Shown here: positions 17,847-26,067 of the stretch, piece by piece | Layout: each line of letters begins with the position of its first letter | Numbering within the stretch: the first letter of the stretch is position 1 | DNA from: Myxacorys californica WJT36-NPBG1 | GTDB lineage: Bacteria; Cyanobacteriota; Cyanobacteriia; Leptolyngbyales; Leptolyngbyaceae | Length of the DNA: 64,000 nt | Direction of reading: 5' to 3' | Assembly: GCA_019359315.1 (NCBI GenBank) | Contig: JAHHHO010000014.1 | Location: 1-64,000 of the forward strand | Notes under the pieces: generated by a model | Seen by the model: the letters and a program-made list of their open reading frames with translations, nothing else | Databases searched by the model: none | What the model was told of the DNA's origin: nothing | Made by a program: the position numbers and the translations under genes

Positions 17847-18998
17847 CTAGACAGTTCCTTGCATGTATCCAGGAATATCTTCGTTTAAAGCCGATGGCGT
17901 TACGCTTTCTGTTCGCGATTCCTTCATTGTGCTTTGCGCTACTGGTTCTTCTACTGTTTCCGATGTTTCAGTTTTAGATGCTTCTGATTTGCTCACAGGC
18001 GTTAATACATTGATATTAGAGTTCCACCATTCGTTTTGCAATTTCTCAATTGCCAATTCTTTTTGCTTCGCTTCGACTTCAATCCAGCACGGCGCAGAGC
18101 GGTAGCAGCTTGGCATCACGGTAATGTAGTCGCTGTGTTTCTGATCGGCAAACGACTCTGCTCCATTGGAAATATGCACCACTTGCCACTCGGGAATCTG
18201 CCATGTTGCTCGGGCTGCGTTAAAGGCAGATGCTACACTTGGATCTTCATAGCTCTCCGCTTGTTCGTGAATCACGTGATGGTGAGCATCAAACACCATC
18301 GGAACTCCGGTAGCATGACAAATTTCTAAAATATCGGTTGCACCGTAGGTGTACTCGTCATTCTCGAAGGTGAGCCGGAGTCGAACATTATCTGGTAAGT
18401 CTCGTACAACTTGTACCAATCGATCGGCGCGATCGCCCTTGCCACCATGGATATTCATCAGTGCCCACGGCGATCGCGGCAACCCCAGAAAATCGAAAGT
18501 GCGTGCGTAGGTGGATAGCACTTTGATACTGTTTTCAATCACTTCTGGGCGGTCAGAGTTGAGGACGATAAATTGCTCAGGGTGCAGCACCAATCGAATG
18601 CCGAGTCTTCTAGCTTGGTCCCCGATCAAACTCATGCCGTCGGCAAATTCGGTCAAAATTTCTGATCCGATCTCGTCATCTGCAAACGGAAATAAGCCAG
18701 AACCCAGCCGATATAGCCCAATCCGATTTGCGGCGCAAAAATCGATCGCAATGCCTAGCCGCCTTAGGTTCTCGGCATACAAATCCCGCAATATTCTCTC
18801 TTGCTCAGCCGTCTCGAACTGCAACAATCGCTTTCGCGTCACGGTTTTAAATCGAACCGTTTTGGAGGCTGAAATACAAACTAGGCCTAGTGGATAATTT
18901 GTAGTTTGCAATTCGTGATTTGTAATTAAGTTTGTGGCTAAAGAATGACTCATAAACGGAGGCTCATAAACTGATATGACTAAATTTAGTGGCTTCAA
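17847..18998 (-). CDS. uvsE: UV DNA damage endonuclease
   Basis: A 383-residue UVDE-family TIM-barrel enzyme that nicks DNA 5' of UV photoproducts and some abasic sites using metal ions. Family blocks: LGLVCIS, NLRRLGIAIDFCAANRIGLY with RLGSGLFPFADDE, LVLHPEQFIVLNS, MNIHGGKGDR, LTFENDEYTY, VPMVFDAHHH and VVHISNGAES. The C-terminal 60 residues are an acidic, Ser/Thr/Glu-rich tail. The start at 18998 adds about 35 residues before the conserved NYPLGLVCIS; a later start is possible. The gene is adjacent to stress-type genes. Confidence 0.93.
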   Translation of the reverse strand: MKPLNLVISVYEPPFMSHSLATNLITNHELQTTNYPLGLVCISASKTVRFKTVTRKRLLQFETAEQERILRDLYAENLRRLGIAIDFCAANRIGLYRLGSGLFPFADDEIGSEILTEFADGMSLIGDQARRLGIRLVLHPEQFIVLNSDRPEVIENSIKVLSTYARTFDFLGLPRSPWALMNIHGGKGDRADRLVQVVRDLPDNVRLRLTFENDEYTYGATDILEICHATGVPMVFDAHHHVIHEQAESYEDPSVASAFNAARATWQIPEWQVVHISNGAESFADQKHSDYITVMPSCYRSAPCWIEVEAKQKELAIEKLQNEWWNSNINVLTPVSKSEASKTETSETVEEPVAQSTMKESRTESVTPSALNEDIPGYMQGTV

Positions 18999-19013
18999 AT
19001 TATAGGGAGGATA

Positions 19014-19055
19014 AGCCCTGCGATCGCACCTCGTTTAAGACGCGATCGCAGGGCT
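19014..19055. repeat. 14-bp perfect inverted repeat built on HIP1 sites
   Basis: AGCCCTGCGATCGC (19014-19027) pairs with GCGATCGCAGGGCT (19042-19055) around a 14-base loop. Each arm contains one HIP1 octamer. It sits upstream of uvsE and downstream of the DUF3140 gene and could act as a terminator, though there is no T-run. Confidence 0.6.
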
Positions 19056-19107
19056 CACACTGAGCGTTCAAAATTTGAAACGAACGACTGTTCGTCCAAT
19101 TGACTCT

Positions 19108-19455
19108 TTAATTTTTAAGAGGGTCATGCCCCCAGTTTTTTAAGGAGTAGCGCCAGCGCGAATGCTCGATGTCACTAGAAGGGCGCTGTGCCGAATGGCG
19201 ATGAATGTAGCTGATGACACGTCGAACCTGCCCATAATCCTCTTCTGTGTAGTCAGCCTCTTGCTTGTGCAGCAACTTAACGATCTGACGCCCAGATTCA
19301 TGACCCGTAGATTCGTCACCCTCATGCTCTTTCATGCCAACTGACTTTGACTCTTCGGTGTCTAGCCAGGACTGAAGTTCTTTAGCCGACATGTTAACGG
19401 CCGCCTTAAATTCCTTGAGAGACGTTTTGTTCTCTGCTTCGGTGTGATGTGCCAT
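19108..19455 (-). CDS. DUF3140 domain protein
   Basis: A 115-residue charged protein. The conserved core is VNMSAKELQSWLDTEESKSVG near residue 20, HESGRQIVKLLHKQEADYT near 55 and DYGQVRRVISYIHRH near 75, the DUF3140 pattern. It ends in RWRYSLKNWGHDP. Function is unknown in the family, which often sits beside DUF2945 genes as here. It starts 6 bases after the DUF2945 stop, so the two are co-transcribed. Confidence 0.8.
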   Translation of the reverse strand: MAHHTEAENKTSLKEFKAAVNMSAKELQSWLDTEESKSVGMKEHEGDESTGHESGRQIVKLLHKQEADYTEEDYGQVRRVISYIHRHSAQRPSSDIEHSRWRYSLKNWGHDPLKN

Positions 19456-19461
19456 ACCTAC

Positions 19462-19674
19462 TTAGTCCTTTTTCTTCAAAGACTCTGGCTTGTGAATCGC
19501 GTCTTTGCCAGACTTATCACTCTTCACCCTATATTCAGGATCGTCTTTGGATGCATCAAAATGATGACCTTTAAAGTCAGTTGGCTTCGTAATTTTTTCT
19601 TCGATCACGCCTTCGGTTTTGCCACCGGAACTGTTCCATTCAACGTGATCGCCTTTCTTTAACTTATCTGTCAT
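19462..19674 (-). CDS. DUF2945 (Tudor-like, hypervirulence-associated) small protein
   Basis: An ATG at 19674 preceded by AGGAAA gives 70 residues beginning MTDKLKKGDHVEWNSSGGKT. The pattern KGDHVEW, then GVIEEKIT, DDPEYRVKSDKSGKDAIHKP is the DUF2945 beta-barrel. A longer frame from 19758 has a poor start and I prefer the internal ATG. Function is unknown. First gene of a two-gene operon with DUF3140, and divergent from glutathione reductase with about 185 bases between them. Confidence 0.8.
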   Translation of the reverse strand: MTDKLKKGDHVEWNSSGGKTEGVIEEKITKPTDFKGHHFDASKDDPEYRVKSDKSGKDAIHKPESLKKKD

Positions 19675-19858
19675 TTTCCTGACTCTGTATACTTCTGCCC
19701 CAGCATAGGCATACGATACTAAAGCAACGTCTGTCTTTTGATAGTCTACAATTTTCACAATTAATTTATATTCAGTTACCTATCTTCCGATAGTTGAATA
19801 TGCGTTATGTCTTCTCTATTTTTGCTGTTAGTAATTTCAGCTTTAAAGAAGTTTTGCT

Positions 19859-21232
19859 ATGACTCATGATTATGATCTATTCGTCATTGGGGCAGGTCCG
19901 GGTGGATTGTCTGCGGCGAAACGAGCCGCAAAATATGGCGCGAAGGTCGCGATCGCTGAGTCGAGTCAACTTGGCGGAACGTGTTCTAATTTGGGCTGCA
20001 TTCCCAAGAAGCTAATAGTCTATGCTGCTGATTTTCCTAAGCTTGCAGAGGCTTACAAAGGCTATGGATGGACGATGCCCTCCAAGCCGCAATTTGATTG
20101 GAAGCAGTTTGTCGCAACGCGAAATCAGGAACTCGATCGCATCCGTCACAGCCAAGCGAGATCGCTAGCAGATGCAGGAATTGAGGTGATTCACGGGCGA
20201 GCTAAATTTGTCGATGCGCAGACGCTGGAGATCAACGATGGCGATCGCAAAATCACAGCCGATAAAATTCTGATTGCCGTAGGCGGGAAGTCTTCTAAAC
20301 CAGACCTGCCAGGAATCGAGCATGCCGTCACCTCGGATCAGATGTTTCACTTGACCGAGCTTCCAAAACGGATGGCAGTCATGGGAGGCGGTTACATCGG
20401 AGTCGAATTTTCTAGCATGATGCATGGACTTGGAGTTGAAGTTTTCTTGATCGAGAGAGGGCCGTGTATTCTGTCTGGGTTTGATGATTTTGTTTGCACT
20501 ACCATCCGCGATCGCTTGCAGGAGCGCGGAATTTCGGTTTATTGCAACACGACGGTCAAGGCGATTGAGAAAACCGGAACGGAAATTTCCGTTCAGCTAC
20601 AAGGTGATCAGACCGAGACACTCACGGTAGATTTAGTATTGTGCGCGATCGGACGTTCTCCAAACTTAGACGGACTAGGACTAGAGCAGATTGGTGTCGA
20701 ACTTGATGGAAAAGCGATCGCAGTGAATTCGTCGAGCCTCACCAGCGTACCCAATATCTACGCAGTGGGCGATTGCACGAACCGAAAGCAACTCACCCCA
20801 GTTGCAAAAGCTGAAGGAAAGGCGTTTGCGGAGCTTGTGTTTGGCATCGGGTCATGTGGTGTGGACTATGGTAGCGTTCCTTCTGCGGTCTGTTCTCGCC
20901 CTGAAGCCGCTTCTGTGGGGTTAACAGAAGCTCAGGCAAGAGAAAATACCAATCCTTCGGAGCTTAATAAACCTGATCAAATCACCAGTCACCAGACTGA
21001 ATTTGTGCCACTCTTTCATCGCTTGAGTGGACAGTCTTCTAAGAGCATCATTAAGCTTGTAGTGAACGACGAAGACGATCGGGTTTTGGGAATTCACATG
21101 GTTGGTGATGAAGCGGCTGAAATTCTGCAAGGCTTTGCACTCGCATTCCAAAAAGGTTTGACTAAAAAGGAACTTGATGACGCGATCGGCATTCATCCCT
21201 CTTCAGCAGAAGAATTCTTCGTTGTGGATTAA
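19859..21232 (+). CDS. gor: Glutathione-disulfide reductase
   Basis: A 457-residue flavoprotein that reduces oxidised glutathione. FAD motif GAGPGG at residue 9, redox-active disulfide GGTCSNLGCIPKK near residue 38, NAD(P) motif GGGYIGVEFSS near 173, second FAD motif YAVGDCTNR near 300, and the C-terminal HPSSAEEFF with the catalytic His-Glu pair. The interface-domain segment TNPSELNKPDQ near residue 363 is a few residues longer than typical and contains 17 bases matching a dispersed repeat. Cytosolic. Divergent from the DUF2945/3140 pair. Confidence 0.93.
   Translation: MTHDYDLFVIGAGPGGLSAAKRAAKYGAKVAIAESSQLGGTCSNLGCIPKKLIVYAADFPKLAEAYKGYGWTMPSKPQFDWKQFVATRNQELDRIRHSQARSLADAGIEVIHGRAKFVDAQTLEINDGDRKITADKILIAVGGKSSKPDLPGIEHAVTSDQMFHLTELPKRMAVMGGGYIGVEFSSMMHGLGVEVFLIERGPCILSGFDDFVCTTIRDRLQERGISVYCNTTVKAIEKTGTEISVQLQGDQTETLTVDLVLCAIGRSPNLDGLGLEQIGVELDGKAIAVNSSSLTSVPNIYAVGDCTNRKQLTPVAKAEGKAFAELVFGIGSCGVDYGSVPSAVCSRPEAASVGLTEAQARENTNPSELNKPDQITSHQTEFVPLFHRLSGQSSKSIIKLVVNDEDDRVLGIHMVGDEAAEILQGFALAFQKGLTKKELDDAIGIHPSSAEEFFVVD
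20949..20965 (-). repeat. Partial copy of dispersed repeat family 1 inside gor
   Basis: Minus strand AAGCTCCGAAGGATTGG, identical over 17 bases to part of the copy at 11818 and its flank. Read on the plus strand in frame as NPSEL. Confidence 0.5.
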
Positions 21233-21248
21233 TTTGTAGTGGCCGCCA

Positions 21249-22172
21249 TTACTTGTTGGCAACTTCATACCGTTTAAATTGCTGTCCTACAAAGGTCAGA
21301 GAATCTGATAAGTGAGTTTGCCAGTATTTCCAAGTGTGTTCACCTGAAAATGTTTTTAACTCACTTTCTACTCCCAGTTCCGTTAAAACTTGGTGAAACA
21401 TTTGATTTTGGCTCAAGTACATTGCATCGGAATTTCCTGTATCCAAGTAGATGTGAAACCGTTTTAGATCTTGTGGCGACAGCGTTCTCACAAATTCAAT
21501 TGGGCTGTTCTCAGTTCCGCTTTTATCTGTGAAGTATCCACTGTGGCTAAACACAATTGAAAAGCGATCGCGTCGATGTAAAGCAATATTCATCGCGCCC
21601 CATCCACCAGACGACAGCCCACCAATCGCCCAAAACTTTTGATCCTCTAGCGTTCGATAGCGCTGCTTCACTGTTTCGACGAGTTCATCGGCGATCGCGC
21701 TGATCACGTTACCGTTTTGCCCGTCTACATAGGCTGGATCCCAATATGGGCTTGATCCTCGTAGATCATTGCCATCGGGCGTAATAATGATGCTCGGCGG
21801 CAGTGTTCCTGTCGCATAGAGCTGTTTGAGGGTTGCGATCGCTTTGCCAAACACAAACCACGTTTTAGGCTCTCCGTGCCCTCCATGTAGCAAAAAGATC
21901 ACCGGGTAACATTGGTTGGGATGTTGCTTGTAGCCCGGTGGCAGCACAACGCCATACTTCCGGTTTTCACCCAATGCAGAACTAGAATAAGTTTGAATCT
22001 GATAGTTCAGCGAACCTAGTTGACTAGCAGATACAGGTTTGGACGCGCTAAATGAGCAAGTTGGTTGTGGGGTTGGTATCTCCTGAGGCAACCAAGCTTG
22101 CGTAGTTTTTCCGCAACTGGTTAGGGCTATGAGCGAGAGAAGACTGAGAAGAAATGCAGGTTGAGGCTTCAT
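21249..22172 (-). CDS. Esterase-like alpha/beta hydrolase lipoprotein
   Basis: A 307-residue secreted lipoprotein. The signal ends in a lipobox (LTSC, Cys20). The body matches the esterase D / Ig-like enterochelin esterase group: GVVLPPGYKQHP, VIFLLHGGHGEPKTW, GGLSSGGWGAMNIAL with the nucleophile Ser, and GEHTWKYWQTHL with the catalytic His. It is expected on the periplasmic side of a membrane. Substrate unknown. Convergent with gor, 16 bases between the stop codons. Confidence 0.85.
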   Translation of the reverse strand: MKPQPAFLLSLLSLIALTSCGKTTQAWLPQEIPTPQPTCSFSASKPVSASQLGSLNYQIQTYSSSALGENRKYGVVLPPGYKQHPNQCYPVIFLLHGGHGEPKTWFVFGKAIATLKQLYATGTLPPSIIITPDGNDLRGSSPYWDPAYVDGQNGNVISAIADELVETVKQRYRTLEDQKFWAIGGLSSGGWGAMNIALHRRDRFSIVFSHSGYFTDKSGTENSPIEFVRTLSPQDLKRFHIYLDTGNSDAMYLSQNQMFHQVLTELGVESELKTFSGEHTWKYWQTHLSDSLTFVGQQFKRYEVANK

Positions 22173-22327
22173 GAGTAAGCTTAGAGCGACTCCGCACCTA
22201 TGATAAGCGGATCCGCTTCAAGGTGTTCATTAAAACCCTACGTGTCGTGAAAATAGACTAGGTTTGAAATGTAGCTTCGTCTTCGTAGCTATGATAGTCA
22301 GTAATTACGTTCAAACCTGAGGTCAAT

Positions 22328-22822
22328 ATGGTGAAAAAACTATTAGGAAATCCGCTCCTGGGTCTGATGAGCCTTGGAGTCATCGTCAGTGCTGTTGTGG
22401 CTGATCGCGCAACCTTACCTGCGATTAGCGCAGAGCGCAACTCCGGAGGAACCGCCCAACCCGCAACGGTGGTCACTCCCGCTCCTGAATCGCAATTTGT
22501 TCCCAAAGCCCGGATTCAACTAAACAGCGATCGTACCAACATTACGCTGATTAACAATACCTATGCGACGATCGCCTATCAAGCCGTCGGAGACACGCAG
22601 CCCAGAACTCTACAAGGACGAACCCGCGTCACGCTGAAAGGTCTTCGAGCACCTGTAACGCTTACGCTCGATCGCCAAGATGCTGGATTGCTGCTCGTTA
22701 CGCCTAGACCCTCGGCTACGTCTCCAGAAACATTAGAGGTGTTGTTGGATACGACAACAGATTTAAGCGCTGATGCAACCACGCTCAGAGTCGAGCGAAC
22801 AGGCTCAGTGTTCTTATATTGA
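22328..22822 (+). CDS. Exported hypothetical protein
   Basis: 164 residues with an N-terminal hydrophobic helix (LLGNPLLGLMSLGVIVSAVV) that is either a signal or an anchor. The remainder is beta-rich (ARIQLNSDRTNITLINNTY, LLVTPRPSATSPETLEVLLD). Residues 35-45 (SAERNSGGTAQ) come from dispersed repeat family 2, just after the hydrophobic segment. I do not recognise a family. The ATG follows AGGTCAAT. Confidence 0.65.
   Translation: MVKKLLGNPLLGLMSLGVIVSAVVADRATLPAISAERNSGGTAQPATVVTPAPESQFVPKARIQLNSDRTNITLINNTYATIAYQAVGDTQPRTLQGRTRVTLKGLRAPVTLTLDRQDAGLLLVTPRPSATSPETLEVLLDTTTDLSADATTLRVERTGSVFLY
22425..22456 (+). repeat. Dispersed repeat, family 2, inside an exported protein gene
   Basis: TTAGCGCAGAGCGCAACTCC then GGAGGAACCGCC. 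It differs from the 16071 copy at three of 32 positions and is translated as SAERNSGGTA, the same reading frame as in the radical SAM protein. Confidence 0.75.
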
Positions 22823-22871
22823 TACCTTCTCTACTGCATCACCGAATGGGGAATTCTACGACTTCGTTAAA

Positions 22872-22906
22872 AGATTAGGAGGTGTGAACATCACACCTCC
22901 TAATCT
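22872..22906. terminator. Bidirectional terminator hairpin
   Basis: AGATTAGGAGGTGTGA pairs perfectly with TCACACCTCCTAATCT (16 bp, 3-base loop) between two convergent genes. T-runs on either side are short. Confidence 0.75.
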
Positions 22907-22939
22907 TTAGCTTCAGTGTCAGGTGTGCTTCAGCGTTAG

Positions 22940-23263
22940 TTATGAGATCGAGTTGCTCACGTTTGAAAGCGCTTTTGCAAGTTGCTGAAGTTTAGAAGCG
23001 TCACTTCCAGTTGCAGAGCCAGCAGCAGTTTCGGCTTGAGAACTCAGATCGACCAAAAGCTGTCTCACTCCAGATACTCCACTTCCTCCGCCTGTCAAGG
23101 CTAGCTTCAGTTGACCGAGGGTTTCTGCGATCGCGGTTCCCTGTAGCTGCTGTTGCCACGCTTCAATTGCACTCACCGCCGCTTCTGGAGGAATTGAGGT
23201 TAAGCCGCCTTGCAGCGCTGCGATCGTGGAATCAATATCTACATTTTGAGTTGTGTCTGCCAT
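22940..23263 (-). CDS. Conserved small hypothetical protein
   Basis: An ATG at 23263 (GGGAA about nine bases upstream) gives 107 residues starting MADTTQNVDIDSTIAAL; a longer frame from 23305 is less likely. The sequence is acidic, helical and Ala/Ser/Gln-rich (IPPEAAVSAIEAWQQQLQG, IAETLGQLKLALTGG, ALSNVSNSIS). No signal, Cys or motif. The family is not recognised. A near-perfect 66-bp-period duplication lies upstream. Confidence 0.65.
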   Translation of the reverse strand: MADTTQNVDIDSTIAALQGGLTSIPPEAAVSAIEAWQQQLQGTAIAETLGQLKLALTGGGSGVSGVRQLLVDLSSQAETAAGSATGSDASKLQQLAKALSNVSNSIS

Positions 23264-23385
23264 AACTAAATTCCCATTAATTTGCAATCGACAACTCGCC
23301 ATCAAATTGCTTGTAAAAGCTAGATCATAGCTATTGTCAGTTGTGATCTAACTCTAGTGTTTCTTGCAATTAACGTTATATCGTC

Positions 23386-23514
23386 AGTCTCTAGAATGAA
23401 ACCGATTACTCTTATTATTTCTAAACATTAGGCTCCAAGATTAAACTCCGAAGTCTCCAGAATGAAACGTGTTGCTCTTATCATTTCTAAACATTAAGCT
23501 TCAACTTAAACTCA
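23386..23514 (+). repeat. Imperfect tandem duplication of about 64 bp
   Basis: AGTCTCTAGAATGAAACCG at 23386 and AGTCTCCAGAATGAAACGT at 23452 start two copies that both continue CTCTTAT-ATTTCTAAACATTA and end TTAAACTC. The period is 66 bases. It lies in the 366-base gap between the BY-kinase gene and the small hypothetical gene. Confidence 0.85.
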
Positions 23515-23577
23515 CCCATTCGGGTACTGTCAGTTCGTTCTTCTCTAACTTATGGTGGAACTGTTCGAGCAGTTGCT

Positions 23578-23640
23578 AGTTAGCAGCTAGGGAAAAGGTT
23601 TCGATGCCTAACAAATTAGACGAACCCCTAGCTGCTAACT
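23578..23640. terminator. 15-bp perfect inverted repeat downstream of the BY-kinase gene
   Basis: AGTTAGCAGCTAGGG (23578-23592) pairs with CCCTAGCTGCTAACT (23626-23640), loop 33 bases. It begins 32 bases after the stop of the minus-strand BY-kinase gene. No T-run follows, so terminator function is inferred. A 12-bp direct repeat CTTTCTTGATCA lies between it and the stop codon. Confidence 0.5.
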
Positions 23641-23671
23641 CTTTCTTGATCATCCTACTTTCTTGATCAGG

Positions 23672-25894
23672 TTATTTGAAGACCGCTTTGATCCCCTTCT
23701 TGTCAGTGCGAGGGGAATTACCGTAGTAGCGATCGCGGTTATAGTAGCTGCCAGATTCATTTTTAGAAGTAATGCCATTGGCAACAATTCCCAACACGTG
23801 AGAAGACGCTTGCGAGAATAGCGATGTCATCGTGTGAATAGCATCTGAGTTAACCACTCCTGGACGGATTACTAATAATACGCCATCGGCTAACTTACCC
23901 AAGGTTAGACCATCTGCCGTCAGCGCGATCGGAGGTGTATCGATGATGATGAAATCATACTCATCCCGAATCTCTTCTAGAGTATCTGCGATTTGCTGGG
24001 AGTTTAAAAGCGCCATTGGGTTAGGTGGAATCGTACCCGCGGTTAGCACGTCTAAGTTGACCAACACTTCCTGAGCGCTTGTCTGACTATTTGCCTGACC
24101 TACTAGCACATCGCTGAGTCCTTTTAGATTGGTCAGATTCCAGATATGATGCTGCGTCGGACGCCGCATATCCGCATCGATCAATAAGACTCGTTTCCCC
24201 ATCTGTGCTGTTGCCACTGCTAAATTTGCTGCAACAAATGATTTCCCTTCTGTAGGCAATGCGCTTGTCACCGTAATCATTTTCAACGACTTGTCGGTTA
24301 GCGTAAACCCCAGCGTTGTCTCTAACATTTCAAACGCTGCACTCGCGGGAGAATGAGGATTATCTCGCACGGGTAAAACTGACGAATCAATCTCTTTATT
24401 TGGTTTCTGTTCTAGTTGAGGAATGGTTCCTAGCAACGGATAGTCTAAGAACCGTTTTGCCTCTTCGACCGTCTTCACAGACTTATCGATCGCTTCGAGC
24501 AAGAGTGCGACCATAAACCCTAGCATCACGCCTACAAACCCACCCAGCAGCAGATTGAGCAAGATACGAGGCGCAACAGGTTTGTCAGGAACGGTCGCGG
24601 CTGAGACAATTCGAGCATTGCCGACATTCTGATTTTCAATCACCTGCACTTCTTGCAAGCGTTTAAGCAACTGCTCGTAGGTCGATCGCGCTACTTCTAC
24701 TTGCCGCTGCAATTCTCCCTGCTGCTGCTCTAGCCGAGGCAATTGGTCGGCTCGTTTTTGATCCGTTGCTAAAGCGGTGGTTAATACCGTGACGCGATCG
24801 CGCAGTCCTTGCCGCTCAGCTTGAACTTTCAGTAAGTCTGAGGTGAGCGTTTGCCTCAGTGCTCCCAATTCCAGGTTTTGATCAGGTACAGCTTCGGGTG
24901 TTCCTAGAGTTTGAGCGATTCGCGTGTTGAGCTGCGATCGCAGTGCCTCCTCTTTGGCTCTCAAGTTCACAATTTCAGGGTGACTGGGGGTGTAGCGAGT
25001 CCGTTCCACCGCTAATTTATCTTGAACTTGTCGGTAGTCTGACAGCACCCGCTGCACGGAATTCGACTGGCTCAATGCCGTTAGAGCCGTTGCTTGAGAG
25101 GCAGTAAAGCCCAATTGGCCTTGCAGCAGAATCGATCGCGAGTTCGCGTCTGCAAATTCGGCTTTTGCCTTGGTAATTTCATCTGAGATCTCTTTCAATC
25201 CTTCTACTGCGACCTTTGCCTCTTCTCCTAGGGCGACAACGCGGTTTTGCTCTTTAAAGCGCCGCAGCAACAATTCGGTTTGTGAAACTCTCGCCTCGAC
25301 TTCGGGCAGTTGTTTTGTGATGAATTCTCGTGCGGCAGTGGCTTCAGCCCGATTATTGCGGATGTTGTTCTCTAAATACGTCTGAACGAGAAAATTAACC
25401 ACGTCGGCTGCTTCTTTGGCGTCAGTGCTGCGGTAAGAAATTCCTAGAATATCGGTTCCACGAACGCTTTTTACCTTGAGTTTTTTGAGAAACTCCTCAA
25501 TCGAAAGCGGTTTTCCCTCGCGATCGTTGAGGTGCAGTTCTGCGATCGCTTTTCTAGCAAGCGGTTGCGATCGAATAACTTCGGCTTCGGTATCAAGCGG
25601 ATTACTTAACTGGGTTAAGCCGCTCAGTTCACCGGCTTTCTCAGTGAGACTCGTTAGCGATGACACTCGGCTTGTTTTATTAAACAGGAGCTTTCCCTCA
25701 CCTTCGTAAGTCGGCTTTTGCAGCAGCGTAAAAGCCGTTGTCAACCCAAATACAGACCCCATTAACAGAGAGGCAGGCAGCCAACGTCGCCTTAAGATCT
25801 GCCAATACTGTTGAACATTCACCGAATCTTGGTCAGCGCGAGTCGATTGCATGGCAAGCTCAGTCACGATAGAGAGGATACTTGTATTCCCCAT
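23672..25894 (-). CDS. Polysaccharide co-polymerase with BY-kinase domain (Wzc-like)
   Basis: A 740-residue inner-membrane protein. An N-terminal Wzz domain begins with a membrane segment (LPASLLMGSVFGLTTAF), then a long coiled-coil region (residues 150-430), a second membrane segment (RILLNLLLGGFVGVMLGFMV) and a cytoplasmic bacterial tyrosine kinase. Walker A is SALPTEGKSF near residue 545 and A' is VLLIDADMRRP. The Tyr-rich tail has SYYNRDRYYGN. It controls chain length and export of exopolysaccharide. An alternative start is M15 (MQSTRADQDS). It is divergent from a sugar transferase and galE, forming an exopolysaccharide locus. Confidence 0.93.
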   Translation of the reverse strand: MGNTSILSIVTELAMQSTRADQDSVNVQQYWQILRRRWLPASLLMGSVFGLTTAFTLLQKPTYEGEGKLLFNKTSRVSSLTSLTEKAGELSGLTQLSNPLDTEAEVIRSQPLARKAIAELHLNDREGKPLSIEEFLKKLKVKSVRGTDILGISYRSTDAKEAADVVNFLVQTYLENNIRNNRAEATAAREFITKQLPEVEARVSQTELLLRRFKEQNRVVALGEEAKVAVEGLKEISDEITKAKAEFADANSRSILLQGQLGFTASQATALTALSQSNSVQRVLSDYRQVQDKLAVERTRYTPSHPEIVNLRAKEEALRSQLNTRIAQTLGTPEAVPDQNLELGALRQTLTSDLLKVQAERQGLRDRVTVLTTALATDQKRADQLPRLEQQQGELQRQVEVARSTYEQLLKRLQEVQVIENQNVGNARIVSAATVPDKPVAPRILLNLLLGGFVGVMLGFMVALLLEAIDKSVKTVEEAKRFLDYPLLGTIPQLEQKPNKEIDSSVLPVRDNPHSPASAAFEMLETTLGFTLTDKSLKMITVTSALPTEGKSFVAANLAVATAQMGKRVLLIDADMRRPTQHHIWNLTNLKGLSDVLVGQANSQTSAQEVLVNLDVLTAGTIPPNPMALLNSQQIADTLEEIRDEYDFIIIDTPPIALTADGLTLGKLADGVLLVIRPGVVNSDAIHTMTSLFSQASSHVLGIVANGITSKNESGSYYNRDRYYGNSPRTDKKGIKAVFK

Positions 25895-26067
25895 GACTGT
25901 GCTTTAACAAGCTTTCCTGAGCATCCGTGTAACTTCTGAAGTGATTTTAGCTGGCTCAGTAGAATTACTATTCTTACGCAGAATTTTCAACAGTAAGGTG
26001 AGGTTTTCAAGTTCCAGGGCATCCTAGGTACTAATTCGGTTGTCTCCGTGTTTTTTGCAGGTCGGTG

